Origin: Rehmannia glutinosa
Taxonomy: Eukaryota > Streptophyta > Magnoliopsida > Lamiales > Orobanchaceae
Reading direction: 5' to 3'
Assembly (NCBI GenBank): GCA_016081115.2
Contig: CM071930.1
Span: 22,821,520 to 22,885,519 of the forward strand
Length of the DNA stretch: 64,000 bases
Below are positions 35,772-48,255 of the stretch, one piece after another. How positions within the stretch are numbered: position 1 is the first letter of the stretch; the number at the start of each line of letters is the position of its first letter. Below the pieces are notes generated by a model that was not told where the DNA came from, made no database searches, and saw nothing but the letters and a program-made list of their open reading frames with translations. The translations under genes were made by a program, and so were the position numbers.

Positions 35772-37612
35772 ATGGATAGTGGTTGGTCTAGACATATGAC
35801 AGGCAACAAGAAGAATCTTTCAAAGTTCAAGGAAATAAAAGGTGCTAAAGTCATATTTGGAGGAAATGAAGCTCTAGGGGAGATCAAAGAAACGTGATCC
35901 ATCAAGAAGAATGGACGAGAGATCACAGATGTAGCATATGTTGAAGGGCTCAACTTCAATCTGCTGAGCATCAGCCAACTCTGTGATAAAAGGGCTACAA
36001 TTTAGGATTCAACATGGGTGTTTGCCAAATCAAGGATGCTGAATCAAATGAAATTGTGCTGCAAGGATCACGGTAGAAAAACATGTATGTAGTGGACTGG
36101 TCAACTGCTACACCAAGCACATGTTTGCTTGCAAAGAGTACAGCCGAATCAAGTTGGTTGTAGCACAAGAAGCTGAGTCACCTGAGTTTCAAGACAATCA
36201 ACAAGCTTGCAAGGAGTCATCTTGTGGAAGGATTTCCAGTATACAAGAAGGAAAGCATTTGTGATGCATGCCAGATGGGAAAGCAAATAAAGCCTTCTTT
36301 TAAGGACAAGCCAAATATTTCTTCAACCAGGATACTACACTTATTGCATATGGATCTATTTGGTCATGTTGAATCAACCACCATTACTGGAAAGAAATAC
36401 ACCTTAGTGGTGGTGGATGATTATTCAAGATACACATGGACTTTTGGAAAAAGAAGTCTATGTGGAGCAACCTCCAGGTTTTGAGCAAAAAACTATTGGA
36501 GATAAAGTCTACAAGCTCAAGAAAGCATTATATGAATTGAAACAAGCACCAAGAGCCTGGTATGATACATTGTCCCAGTTTGTTATTGACAATGGATTCA
36601 CCAAAGGCAAGGTTGATATGACACTCTTCAGAATTCAAGATGGGGAGAGTATACTGTTTGTTCAAATATAAGTGGATGACATCATTTTTGGATCCACAAA
36701 CAAAGAGCTGTGTAATAAATTCTCAAATCTCATGCAAGGGGAATTTGAGATTAGTATGATGGGAGAGCTGACTTTCTTTCTAGTCTTCAAGTCAAGCAAA
36801 TAAATGATGGAACCTTCATAAGACAAACTAAATATACCAGAGATTTAATGAATAAATTTGGTATGGAATAGAAGTCATCTGTGAAGAATCCCATGAATAC
36901 ATCAGCCAAAATGGACATGGATGCAAATGGCAAAGTTGTTGATCAAACCAGATATAGAGCCATTATTGGATCATTGGTCTATTTAACAGGAAGTAGGCCA
37001 AACATCACCTTTGTTGTAGGTGTATGTGCCAGATTTCAATCTGCAACAAAGGAAAGTCACATGACTGCAGCCAAGAGAATCCTAAGGTATTTGAAGGGAT
37101 GCCAAGAAGTTGGCTTATGGTATCCAAAGGATGGAAGATTCAAGCTAGTTAGCTACTCAGACTCAGACTATGTTGGATGTAGAGTGGATAGGAAAAGTAC
37201 ATCAGGTACCTGTCAAATGCTTGGAAATAGGTTAGTTTCTTGGTTCAACAAGAAACAAAATTCAATAGCTACATCCACAGCTGAAGCAGAGTACATAGAT
37301 GTAGGCAGCTTCAGTGCCCAAGTCTTATGGATGAGGCAATAGTTAAGAGATTATGATATAGAAGAAAAGGAGATTCCAATTATGTGTGATAACACAAGTG
37401 CCATTGCAATTACTCAAAATCAAGTATTGCATTCAAGAACCAAGCACATTGAAGTCAGATATCATTTCATAAGAAACCATGTTGAAAGGAAAGACATCAC
37501 ATTGGAATACATGTCAACTGATAAGCAGTTAGCTGATATATTCACTAAGCCATTATGTGAATCAAGGTTTGAAGAGCTTAAAAATAAACTTGGATTGATT
37601 GAGCTGAGTTAG
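35772..37612 (+). pseudogene. pol of element D with integrase-to-RT fusion deletion
   Basis: Protease DSG at 35772-35782; pre-integrase and zinc finger (KKESICDACQMGKQIK, 36224-36300); integrase start (HMDLFGH, VVVDDYSRYTWTF) up to about 36437, then an abrupt join to the middle of RT (EKEVYVEQPPGFEQK). Comparison with C puts the loss at about 1.26 kb, covering most of the integrase core, the integrase C-terminus and the first third of RT. The Tyr codon of YVDD is TAA (36669-36671). RNase H is well preserved (36881-37612) with STAEAEYI, CDNTSAIAITQN and ADIFTKPL, ending I-E-L-S. Stops and small frameshifts are present throughout. Confidence 0.85.
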
Positions 37613-38144
37613 GAGGCTCAGAATACTCAATCACCAGAGTCAAATAAGTGGTAATTGGAAATCAGCAAAGTTTCCTTTTTCAGCAAAGTGAAACAGCCAA
37701 GACGGCTAGTCAGCTGTATCGAGTTAGCTGGACAACCGAGTGTTTATTAAGTGAAGAGAGAAGTAGAGTTAAGTCACTTATGAAGATAATTGAGTTATTT
37801 ATGAGCTAAGTGACAAAATGCAGTCGTTTTCTGTGAGAGGGAGTGTTTTTAGGCTTGAATTCGGCAGTAATTATGATGTCAGTAAAAGCATGTACCCATT
37901 TTACCCATGATTGGATATAAATGTTGTTGCAATTAATGTGGTTCCAAGACATGATCTCAACCGTTGATTAAATTAGAACTTTTTGAATTCCAAAAACCGT
38001 CCCCTCACATCCCATATATTGAGAAATTACTTTTCTTTCTCCTCACACAACTCTCATACTCTCAAGCAAGAAGGATTTTCTCTGCAACTAAGAAAGAAAA
38101 CTTTAGCTCTTCGTTCGTTCAAATCTCTAATTCTAAACTCTAAA
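37613..38144 (+). promoter_or_regulatory. Spacer of element D with conserved CCAAT/TATA-like box
   Basis: Non-coding, 532 bp. It carries TGATTGGATATAAAT at about 37908-37922, a second TATA-like run near 38009 and a T/C-rich leader before the ATG at 38145. The box and a short GAGCTAAGTGACAAAA element near 37803 are shared with A, while most other positions differ, which suggests constraint. Confidence 0.6.
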
Positions 38145-41100
38145 ATGGCACTGACTTACGATTTCGTGAAGTTAGCTGAAAAAATCCACACCGGAGCCAT
38201 AGTGGATTTCGAGGGCTTGGTCAAGTAGGGAGTGGAAAAAGCCTTGGCTAAGAATATTGCTGAGAAGCTTGACAAGTCTAGTCTTAAGCAGTTTCTCTCG
38301 ATGGAGTTTTCGCACACCTATTTGAAGGAGGTGGTGATGTTCTACATGAATGATGAGGTTCACGGCGATGAGATTCGCTCATCAGTCCACAACACTGATA
38401 TCAAGTTGATTGATGTGGACTTAGCTGCATATGCCTTCTTCTAGTTTGAAGGAGATAACTAAGAAGGACATTTACCTCGCTGTTGCATGGAAAAAAATAG
38501 CAAAGCCAGAGGCTTCTGCGAAGGCTATCTACACAGCCAAGAAATCATTGATTAAGGAGGACTACCACAAGTTGATGGACGTGGTGGAAAAATGTGTGGA
38601 CATAAAGTTCATAAGCTTCAATCAGCTGTCTAGGACTAAGTTGACCGTGATGGCTGCGATAATGGAAGAGAAGAAAGTGAACTGGGCTGAGTTCATTTTT
38701 GGCAAGTTGTGCCAGAACATGATGAACAAAGCCATCAATGAAGCTGCAGTGTTTGAAAGCTCACTCGGATATGGCTTGGTGATAGGTCATTTGATGGAGG
38801 TGAAGGGCATTCCTCTCAGGAATGGGAAATTCTTCCAGGTGAACAAGAAAATGTTCAGGGCCAATCTTTCAGCTACCCAACACCAAGCTCATGCCATGAA
38901 GGCTGATATGAGCGAGGGTGAATCAGCTAGCCCTGTCCCCGAGGACACTGCTGCGACAGCAAAGGCCACTTATCCCAAGCCTGTGCAGAAGACAAACCCT
39001 GCAGCCAAGTCAGCACATGCCCTGCAGCCGTAGAACACCCTGCCCCTACCCCCACAGCCGAGAAAGAATCCCCAGCTCCTTCTCCAGTCATCAAGAAGAA
39101 ACGCTTAGTTGTGCCCCGGAAGCCAACTGCAGTGAAGAAGAAAGTCGCAGAGTCTGCTACCATGTAAGAGAAACCAAAAGAGGTTGAGGTTCCATTAGTC
39201 AAGATAAAGAGAAAGACGACTAGTAAAACAATCTGCATTAGCTAAGCCAGTTGAGTCTGGCACAGCTATTGAGAAATAGGCTGCTGAGGAAGAGCAACAT
39301 ACGTCGAAAGAGAATAGTGGTGTGGAAACCACTGTGGAGGAAGAGACTGTTGTTGATGCAAAGCAGAGTTTGGAAGAGACATTTGTCAGGGAGACAACTG
39401 AAAAAACTGAAGCAATCACAGCTGACAGAGGTGAAGAGTTAGATGTTCAATCCCCTCAGACGGATGCAAGGTCAACTTAGGAGGAAAGGGCTCCCCTTGA
39501 GCCCATGCAGGAGGACAATGATGACTTGGTGATGTTATCCCCCGCATACCCTGACATCCAAGAGAGGCTACGAATTTGGAGGTCTTGGAAGCTCAGTTAT
39601 GCCAGGCATCAATTTCAAATCCCACAATTCATTGAGGAAGATGAGGAACTCTTGAACTTTCTAGGAAATATATCTATTACCTCTGCTCAATCCCGATTTC
39701 TTCACCACCATTCTGTATCAAAAAAAGGATAAAGAGAAAGAAAAGGCGATTGAAAAGGCCAAAGCCATTGAGTATTTGAAAAGGCCTCATACGTGTACCT
39801 TTACTGGAGCACCAGAAAGTGCCTTGTTGCCTGCCACCAGCAGTGACAGCGATATTGAAGAACTTAACCCTGCTGATGAGGTGGAGGGGGTTGAGCTAAG
39901 GCAAGCAATAAAAGAGTCCAAAGAGCTGCATAAGCAGACATTGCTGAAGGATTTAGGAGAGTCATATTCAATTATAATCTCTCCTAGCTCTGATGTTATG
40001 GAGATGGTGAGGACCATCGATGCCACTACCTCACCAGTGCACTCTAAGGGACAAGATAACAGGAAGAATGGCGATGAAGCTGAGGAAGGAGATGAAGAGG
40101 GCACCGTAGCCAAGCCTACCCCTGAAGAAGGTGTTGAGACACTTGCCCTATCGGCTGAACACTCAACTGGAAAAGCAGCCGAGTCTCAAGTTTCCAGTGA
40201 CCTGATGTTCGAGGCTCGGCTAGTGTGCCAGCGGAGGGGGAAACTGCAAACACCATAGTCGAGTCGGAGAAGGTTGTGGGAGACATTACAAAATTGAAGT
40301 TTGGAGGCAATGGTGAGAACGTTAATGTACAAGCAGAGGGGTTGACGATTAGGCGGTTCGACTATCTCAAATGAAATCTGAAGTTGCCTTTCAGTAGTCG
40401 ATAAAGCTATTGATGCAGCCAAGGAAAAGGATGGAAAGGAAGCCAATGCAGTTGAGACTGTTGACTCTGAAAGTGCAATCCTAGAGTTTGAGACCTCAAA
40501 GAATGCCACCGAAGACCCTAATGTAGCTCATTCTATTGAATGGATTGTTGAAGACCCTGTTGCGGCTAAGACTGCACAAGGGATTGCTGAAGGCCCATCA
40601 GTGGTTGAGACTGTTGAGGGTAATGAAGGCCCAGTGGAGGTTCAGACTTCCTTGGGTAAGAAAAGTGAAGAAGAGATGTCTGCCCCTCAAGAAGAGTCAG
40701 CTGAAAACGAAGAAATAAGCGCATTGCGTGACTCTCAGGAACATGTCTTTGTGGAGTTCTTGGACACAGATGACGAAGCTGAGTCTGTCCAAAAAGATAA
40801 ACCTGAAGAGGACCCAGTTGTTGAGGAGCTTTGGCACATATGAGGATGGCAAGCGACAAAGCTGCCTTTTCAAAGTTCACACTAGTTGATGGCCCACCCC
40901 CTATGGTTCCATCACCATCCCATGACACTGATGAACCAGCTGAGGACAAGACAACTCAAGAGGAAGAAACCATTGATACCAATGACGTTATTAAGACAGC
41001 TGAGGATCAGTCAGCTCAGCAGGCTAACACAGTTGCAGAAGATGCCGAGGACGCTAAAACAGCTAAGGCACATAGAGCTGAAGCAAATTTAAAGGGAAAG

Positions 41101-41239
41101 GGTAAATCTCCTGAAGAAGAAGGGGTAGAAATTCCCATATTCCCTGATAAACCTTTTGCAGAGTACTTTCTGTTTGTGGCGGAAGTACCTTTGGAGACAG
41201 AATCTGCTGTTGAGAGTGCAAGGTATACTGTCAACATCC
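38145..41239 (+). pseudogene. Extra ORF of element D, first part (env-like / putative plant transposon protein)
   Basis: ATG at 38145 (MALTYDFVKLAEKIHTG). The N-terminal globular domain extends to about 38900 and includes the KVNWAEF motif; a basic Lys/Pro/Ala-rich tract follows (38930-39200), then the conserved module PDIQ-x-RL...FIEEDEELLNFLG at 39523-39664, then acidic low-complexity sequence (39776-41230). In-frame stops include TAG at 38226-38228 and a stop near 39478. F interrupts it at 41240 after Val-Asn-Ile; it resumes at 59979. The protein is much diverged from A to C outside the N-terminal domain and this module. No membrane segment is seen. Function unknown. Confidence 0.82.
41235..41239. 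repeat. Target site duplication of F (CATCC), left copy
   Basis: CATCC directly before the left family II LTR; the same five bases follow the last LTR at 59979-59983 and also the other two LTRs (42492-42496, 51220-51224). Confidence 0.85.
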
Positions 41240-42491
41240 TGTTAGTCCAAGTGGCTACAATAATCTAGAGGGGGGTGAATAGATTATGCCGATTTCTCGC
41301 AAATCACCCTCTTTTTCGAAACAACGAGTAGATAACAAGAATGTAAATGCGGAAAATAAACAACACTCGTTGATTTAAAGAGGTTCAACCCACCTAGGGC
41401 CTAATCCTCTACCACCCCAGTATCTCCGGGATGGATTTTAAAAGTAAAAAAAAAGGTTTTATTAATTTACCAAAAATTAATACAACACCTTGAGGATTAC
41501 CACAACCCTCTTTCACCACCTTGAGGATTACCACAACCCTCTTACAACACCTTTGAAGATTACCACAACCTTCAAACACCTATCACCTAGATCACCCAAC
41601 TGTATTCTTACCACAAGAATACTCACAAGGATGTCTTGTGTTGAATGATGACCAAAATCAAGATTACAACTCAATAATGATTGATACAATATGAGTACAA
41701 GTGTAATCAAGAATTGAAAGCCTAGACCTCAAATAAGTGCAAGTGAAAGTGCTTAGCTAATACAACAAGATATAAGAAAGTGTTTGCTCAATCGCTCTTT
41801 GCTTGTATATTGTGTGTTGTGTCTTGTTGCTTGAATGAAGCCTCTATTTATAGGAGAGGACTTGGCTTTCATTTCCAAACATTGGCTCCTCCTTGGGGAG
41901 TGATTTTCTGCAAAAGAAACCATTTAAAATGATCAATATAGCTGTTAGAAATCAATCCCACAAAATAGGGAAAAGTTATGCAAAAAACGCATAGCGGATA
42001 GTTTCTTTGATAAACATGGGGTTCGACCGTCACAAGAGAGATAAGATTGAAATTGAATTCTCACGAATTTTTACACAGGGGACCGGTCGAAGAAGTGCGG
42101 CCGTCGCCTTAGTCATGACCGGTTGCCGCCAGCGATTTTACGAAACAGAGAAGTCTGAACAAAAATCCAACTTGCGGTAACGATCGACCGCACGCGCCAC
42201 CTGGTCGACCGGTCGCCCTGCCTGTTTTTTTCTTACGTCCCATTTTCTGTTTCTCGACTCAACTCAGTGCGGGTTGCCTATAGAGGCGGCCACCGGTCGA
42301 GCTGAAACAAATGTGTTGTCCAATGTTTTATTGAAAATAAACTTCAAGAAATACTCCGAAAAATAGTAAAAATATTTTAAGTTGATCGGAAGTATTTAGA
42401 CAACATTTAGGGACATAGTTTTGGTTTAAAAACATATTTGAACAAAATCGAACATAATCATCAAAATCATGATAAAAACATTTATCTAACA
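41240..42491 (-). repeat. Family II LTR, copy 1
   Basis: TGTTAG...CTAACA perfect 6-bp inverted termini, 1252 bp. On the minus strand a TATA box TATAAATA lies at 41845-41852. On the left it joins the D ORF with CATCC, on the right CATCC and the 3' part of D. Internal family II sequence is absent on its right side, so this behaves like a solo LTR relative to the next unit. The GACCGGTC-rich segment (41990-42300) is degraded compared with copy 2. Confidence 0.9.
41845..41852 (-). promoter_or_regulatory. TATA box of family II LTR, copy 1
   Basis: TATAAATA in the context CTATAAATAGAGG on the minus strand, conserved at 50550-50557 and 59305-59312 in the other two LTRs. Confidence 0.75.
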
Positions 42492-44585
42492 CATCCTATT
42501 TGAAGAATCAAACTCCGGATGATCAAACCATAGTGCCATTTGGTTTTGATTTCGATGTTGTATGGCTTAAGGAGCGATCATTTGAAGCGACCAACTTTCG
42601 GAAAGCATTCAAGGCCATTTGTCTTTGAAATTGAAAATATGGAAAAATGATTTGTAGCATTGAACCAACGGTTGGATAATAGAGATGCAACAATCTCGGG
42701 AGATATCTAGGGATCAGATCGAGAATAAGGGAATGGACAAAGACCTGAGATGAAAGCACTAAGGCGTGAGCAAGTCACCTATTTCAAGTCTCTATTTGCT
42801 AAGATGGTGATATGGAGTGCGAAACGCCAAATTTCAGTGAGAGACAGAGGGATCACATCTTCAGGATAGACCAGTCACACAAAATTGATATGGAGTTGCT
42901 AAATCACAACACAAGGCAGACCTTCTCGAAACAGAAGCCAACATGCGAACCGAGATGATGGTTATGCAAACTAAAATGAAGTTAATGGGAGTTGAGATGA
43001 AGGCTTTGCGGTCAGAATTTAGAATAGCACACTCCTCAAGTCATGAGAAGATGGACTTGACAAACAAGAAATCGGATCTTATCCTGGGAGTATCCTCTCA
43101 CCAACTCTCCCTCCCCCGGTGATGATGCCAAAAAAGGGGAAGATAGTAATAAGATGGGAGGTAGTGGTAGTGATGTGAAGAAACCACCCCTGAATATCAT
43201 GCTTGCAAAAACCCCTCTACAAGGCTCAGTCACCAGTTCACTCCTAAGCCAGCTGCCTGAAGGCCTTTCAGCTAAAGAGAAACCTGACTTAGCTTTCAAG
43301 AAGACAAGAGCAGAGATAGAAGCTAATTTTGCCAAGGTGGATGAGAGGCAAGATGGCGGGATAGAAAGTCTAAAAGCAAAGTTCGATGGTCCCCCAGTTG
43401 GATTACTGAAGGACTCTCCAGCAGTAAAGCCCCCTCGTGAGTTAGTTGTCCCGGATGCAGGATCTGAGCCAAAATCCTTAAAGGAATTCCAAACACTTGC
43501 ACCGGAAGGATTTTTCAAATGGAAGACACTATCAGAAGCATGGGACTTGTATTGGGAGAAGAGTTTGGAGATTTGTCAAACAGTCAAAAAGAAGCAAACT
43601 TATAGTAGTCAGCAGACTTCAAGGGCACAAGTCGTGCAGTACACTCCCAGAGAAGGAGCAAACTTTGGACGAGGAATGGGAGGATTGGTGAAGGTGGAAG
43701 AGGTATAGGAACTCCACTACTAAAGCGTAAAGATGTTCGATATGTCGATCCCCAGAAGAAAGGTTTGATATACTGGGTTAGGCTGGACGAACTGTCAAAT
43801 AGAGAGGTGAATAGGAGGAATGAGGAAGCAAGGAGAAGGCAACAAAAATAAAATGCTAGGCTTGATCGAGAATGGAGAGAAAGGCAGCAGAGGGAAGACC
43901 TAGCAAAAAGAAAGCCTATGAGAAGAAGAAAAGAAAGAGGATGATAGGAAGAGGAAGAGAGGCTCAAGAAGAAGATGGAAGGAGAGCGAGAGGAGGATCT
44001 TTGATCGAAGAACGAAGCGGTGAGGCGTTGAAAGTCATTGACCCCTTCATGTTGTATTTATACTTAATTATAAATACACATACACTTGTAAGTACTATGT
44101 ATATGCTTTGATACAATTGATGCTCACGATACCTTGACTTGATTTATGCATTGTAAAAAGCCCCGTAAAGTGCAAATAATAATATGTTCAATAAAATGAC
44201 ATATTCAATACAATCATTCTTTATTTTTGCACTATTTACTTTGCTATTTTATTTAAGTTTTGGCATCATCAAAAGGGGAAAATTGTTGGGAAATGTATGT
44301 ATAGATTTTGATGAAACCATGTAAAACTTAGATTAGGAAGTTGGCACCCCAATTCAAGTGTAAATCAACTTGTAATAGATAGGACTATGTAAGGTGAGTG
44401 GAAGCAACCAAGTTGAAGAATGCGGGACTCGATCAAGATTGAAGAAGAAGACCCGTGTGGTGAGTGAAGTAAGTGAAGGTTCAAGGAAGTGATAGAAGGC
44501 GTGATGACAAAATTCTTCCAAATCATTGGAATTGACCTGTCTAGGGGTATTGCGGCGGATGTGATCAAAGAAAGTAAAGAGATAC
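42492..44585 (+). repeat. Duplicated 3' segment of element D, copy 1 (extra ORF end + LTR start)
   Basis: Same sequence as 59979-62075: CATCC, the C-terminal third of the D extra ORF (open from 43154 to 43708 in one frame), an AT hairpin (44053-44078), the PPT near 44270 and the first 300 bp of the family I LTR (from 44284), breaking off at GAGAT (44585). The ORF part includes the coiled-coil-like region, ALKAKFDGPPVG, a WDLYWEKSLEI motif and a Gly/Arg stretch. This copy is less damaged in 43.1-43.7 kb than copy 2, but more damaged in 42.5-42.9 kb. Confidence 0.85.
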
Positions 44586-45215
44586 AAAATGATGTTGATC
44601 AAAGAAGCTGACTGACAGCAAATTCTTCCATCGTCCTCGTAACACCTTGTGTGTGTTAAAAATAGAAGAGGTTGTATATAACCTTTGTAAATGGTTCAAG
44701 CTAAAAAATTTCAACATCAATTCAAGTCACTCATCATACATAACAACACAACAACCAAGCTCATCATGATCATACAAAAATTATATCAAAAATTTTCAAG
44801 AAACACGAAAACTCAAGGGTTCCACCCAATTGAGTAAAAGAAGCAAAATTCTTACCATTTGATCGGAAAGAGTGAGCCATAATGATGTTGATCATGCTAT
44901 ATAATGTCCATGTTGTGTAAAATATGCATGAAATCCATTTTTGAATGAAATTTGAGTGAATTTGGCAAAGGGGACGAAAAATGGCCAAAAATTTGTTAAA
45001 ATGAAGAACACTGAAGACAGGACGTTTAAAAGCCAAAATATAGCTTAGGGCGACCGGTCGAGGTTGAGGGCGACCGGTCGAGGTTGAGGGCGACCGGTTG
45101 CCCTCAACTCCTTTAGCTCACTATTTTGTCAGTTTTTCCAAAATCCGAATTTTCAACCAAAAATCCGATTTTTCGCCCTTAAGTTTTAAAAACGTGCAAA
45201 ATGCAAATGTAAGCT
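44586..45215 (-). other. Junction filler and 3' non-coding part of F, copy 1
   Basis: 44586-44630 is a junction patch that contains a 28-base copy (44603-44630) of a nearby LTR stretch. From 44631 to 45215 lies AT-rich non-coding sequence downstream (minus strand) of the pol stop, including the 20-bp tandem repeat at 45048-45100. No PPT or 3' LTR of family II follows; they were lost at the junction. Confidence 0.65.
45048..45100. repeat. 20-bp tandem repeat, F copy 1
   Basis: Two full and one partial unit of GGGCGACCGGTCGAGGTTGA, the last ending GGTTGCCC. Copy 2 has three full and one partial unit. Confidence 0.85.
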
Positions 45216-48200
45216 TCATTCAATATGCATTATGCCTAACCGAGCTCGTATTGATGAAAAAGTCTCGGAAGATAGCGGTTTTGTGAAAATATCCGCTAAT
45301 TGATCTTGAGATGGTACAAAGGATATCTCAATTTTACGTTTTGAAACACAATCCCTTAGAAAATAATATCGAATCTCAATATGTTTAGTATGGTTATGAT
45401 GAACCGGGTTTTGAGCAATATTTATAGCGGATATATTATCACAAAAGATAGGTACATTTTCAAAAGAGCATTTGTAATCCGCTAAGGTTTGTTTCATCCA
45501 AAGAAGTTGAGTGCAACAAAATGCGGTGGAAATATATTTGGCTTCTAGTTGAAAGAGAAACACGCTTTTGCTTCTTTGAAAACCAAGAAACTAGGCAATC
45601 GCCTAAAAATTGACATGATCCTGAAGTACTTTTCCGATCATCAATATTTCCCGCATAGTCCGAATCACTATAACCTTTAAGAGAAAAATTTTCATTCTTT
45701 GGATAAAATAAACCATATTGAATGGTGTCTTTCAAATATCGAAAAATCCTTTTAATGGCACTCATGTGAGATTCTTTGGGATTGCTTTGAAAACGAGCAC
45801 ATAGGCATACGGCATGAAGAATGTCCGGTCTACTAGCGGTTAAATAAAGTAAACTACCAATCATACCTCGATACTTTGATTCATCCACGGATTTGCCTTT
45901 CTCATCTTTGTCAATTTTGACATTTGTTGCCATAGGAGTAGAGACGGTTCTTCCTTCTTCAATGCCGAACTTTTTCAAAAGTTCTTTTGTATACTTTGAT
46001 TGCGAAATATAAATACCTTCTTGACATTGCTTAATTTGAAGTCCAAGAAAGAAGTTAAGCTCCCCCATCATGCTCATCTCGAATTCTCCTTGCATTAACT
46101 TAGAAAATTTCTTGCACAAAGAATCATTAGTAGCACCAAAGATAATATCATCAACATATATTTGCACAAGTAAACAATCTTGCCCTTTTTCAAAAACAAA
46201 TAGAGTTGTATCAACTTTACCTCTTATAAAACCATTTTGTAAAAGAAAAGAACTAAGTCTATCATACCATGCACGGGTGCTTGTTTTAAACCATACAAGG
46301 CCTTTTAAGTTTATAAACATCATTAGGCCTAGAAAAATTTTCAAACTCCGGAGGTTGTTTTACATAGACTTCTTCTTGAATAATACCATTTAAGAAGGCG
46401 GATTTAACATCCATTTGGTAAAGTTTGAAATTTTTAAAACAAGAATAGGCAAGCAAAATACGAATAGCTTCTAAATGTGCTACGGTGCAAAAGTTTCATC
46501 ATAGTCAATACCTTCTTCTTGACAATACCCTTGAGCTACTAACCTTGCCTTATTTCGAACAATGTTGCCTTGATCATCAAGTTTGTTCCGGAAAACCCAT
46601 TTTGTGCCAATAATGGTTTGAGAAGGAGGACAAGGTACCAATTCCCATACATCATTTCTTTCAAATTGATTCAACTCCTCTTGCATCTCTAGAAACCAAT
46701 CCTCATCCTCAATAGCTTCTTTAGCATTTTTAGTCTCTTTTTGAGAAATAAGAGCTTTCTCGGCAAATTTTCTCCGAGTCATCACTTTGTCAAGGGGATC
46801 ACCAATAATAAGATCTTTTGGGTGATCTCCCTTAAATTTCAATGCAACGGGAAGATCCGAGACATCACCTCTATCTTCTTGAGGACCATTTGAAGTGGAC
46901 GGTTGATCATTTGATGTAGACGGTTGATCATCAATTTGAACAATTTGTTCAATGATATCCTCCTCATCACTTTAATCATTAGGAATTCTTTCAACTCCCG
47001 AAGCTTCATTGAATTTAACATGGATGGATTCTTCAACAACTCCACTAGTCTTATTGTAAACCCGATATGCTTTGCTTTTTGTTGAATATCCCATAAATAT
47101 CCCTTCATCGGCCTTAGGATCAAGTTTGTCCAATTGATCCTTGGTATTTAAAATAAAGCATTTACAACCAAATATCTTGAAATAACTAATATTTGGAGTT
47201 CTACCTTTCCAAAGCTCATATGGAGTTTTATTCATTTTAGGACGAATGTAAACTCGATTAATGACATAGCAAGCGGTAATTACGGCTTCGGCCCAAAAGT
47301 ACTTTGGAAGTGAAAATTCATTGAGCATGGACCGACTCATTTCTTGTAGTGTCCGATTTTTCCGTTCGGCTACTCCATTTTGTTGAGGTGTCCTTGGAGC
47401 CGAGAAATTATGAGCATATCCTTTGGTTTCACAAAATACTCTAAATTCACCATCAAATTCTCCACCTCGATCGCTTCGAATAGACTTGATAGTATCTTCT
47501 TTTTCATTCTCAATAAGTTTACACAACTTAACAAATTCATTAACGGCATCGTTTTTATTGGTAAGAAAAAGAGCCCAAGTATATCTCGAAAAATCATCGA
47601 CTATAACAAAAGTGTAATGTTTTCCACTTAGACTAGCCGTACCAATGTCCCCCGTACAAATCAAGGTGAAGCATTTGTAGGGGTTTGGTTGTGGAAATTT
47701 CATTTTTGGGCTTAAAACTACTTTTAACTAATTTGTTCTTTTGACAAGTGTCACATAAGCCAAGATTTTCAAAATTCAATTTGGGTAATCCTTTCACATG
47801 TGGGTTTTTGTAAATATTTTTCAAATTCTTGTATCCAACATGTCCAAGTCGCCTATGCCATAAACTAGTTAAATCATTATTGGCGACTAAACAAGAAACA
47901 TTTTGACTAACCAAATCACTTGTACAAATTTTGTAAAGATTGCCTTTTCTATTTGCTTCACAAATAATTTCACCATTTTTAATTATAAGGCATTTTTCTT
48001 TATTAAAGGAAACATCATATTTTGAATCACAAAGTTGGCTAACACTTATCAAATTAAACTTAAGCCCTTCAACTAATAGAACATTACTAAGAGAGAAAGA
48101 AGAGTTACCAATTTCTCCATTTCCAAGAATCTTTCCTTTGCCATTGCGAACATGACCATACCCTCTTCTTGGAGTTTGATGTTGGTAAAACGTTCTCTCC

Positions 48201-48255
48201 TCCAGGTCATATGGCGTGAACATCCGCTGTCCACGAGCCATTTTGAATCTTCCAT
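45216..48255 (-). pseudogene. pol of F copy 1 (PR, INT, RT, RNase H)
   Basis: Protease WLVDSGCSRHMTW near 48235; pre-integrase H-x3-H ... C-x2-C with LWHRRLGHVGYKNL and CDTCQKNK (47900-47740); integrase triad residues visible in LHLDLYG, IRSDRGGEF and NGVAERKNRTL; GCKCF and GYSTKSKAYRVY at the integrase C-terminus; a TAA stop after ERIPND near 46972, shared with copy 2; RT with KARLVAQGYCQEEG, DVKSAFLNG and YVDD at about 46147-46161; RNase H with STSGSCQFLG, CDNISAINIAQNP, LADIFTKPL and stop at 45216-45218. Small frame breaks near 47650, 46490, 46300 and 45560. Otherwise all catalytic motifs are present, so this family was recently active. Confidence 0.88.

Noticed and set aside
45000..45105. 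CRISPR-like or satellite array
   Set aside because: Only two to three direct 20-bp units without spacers; a minisatellite inside a retrotransposon.
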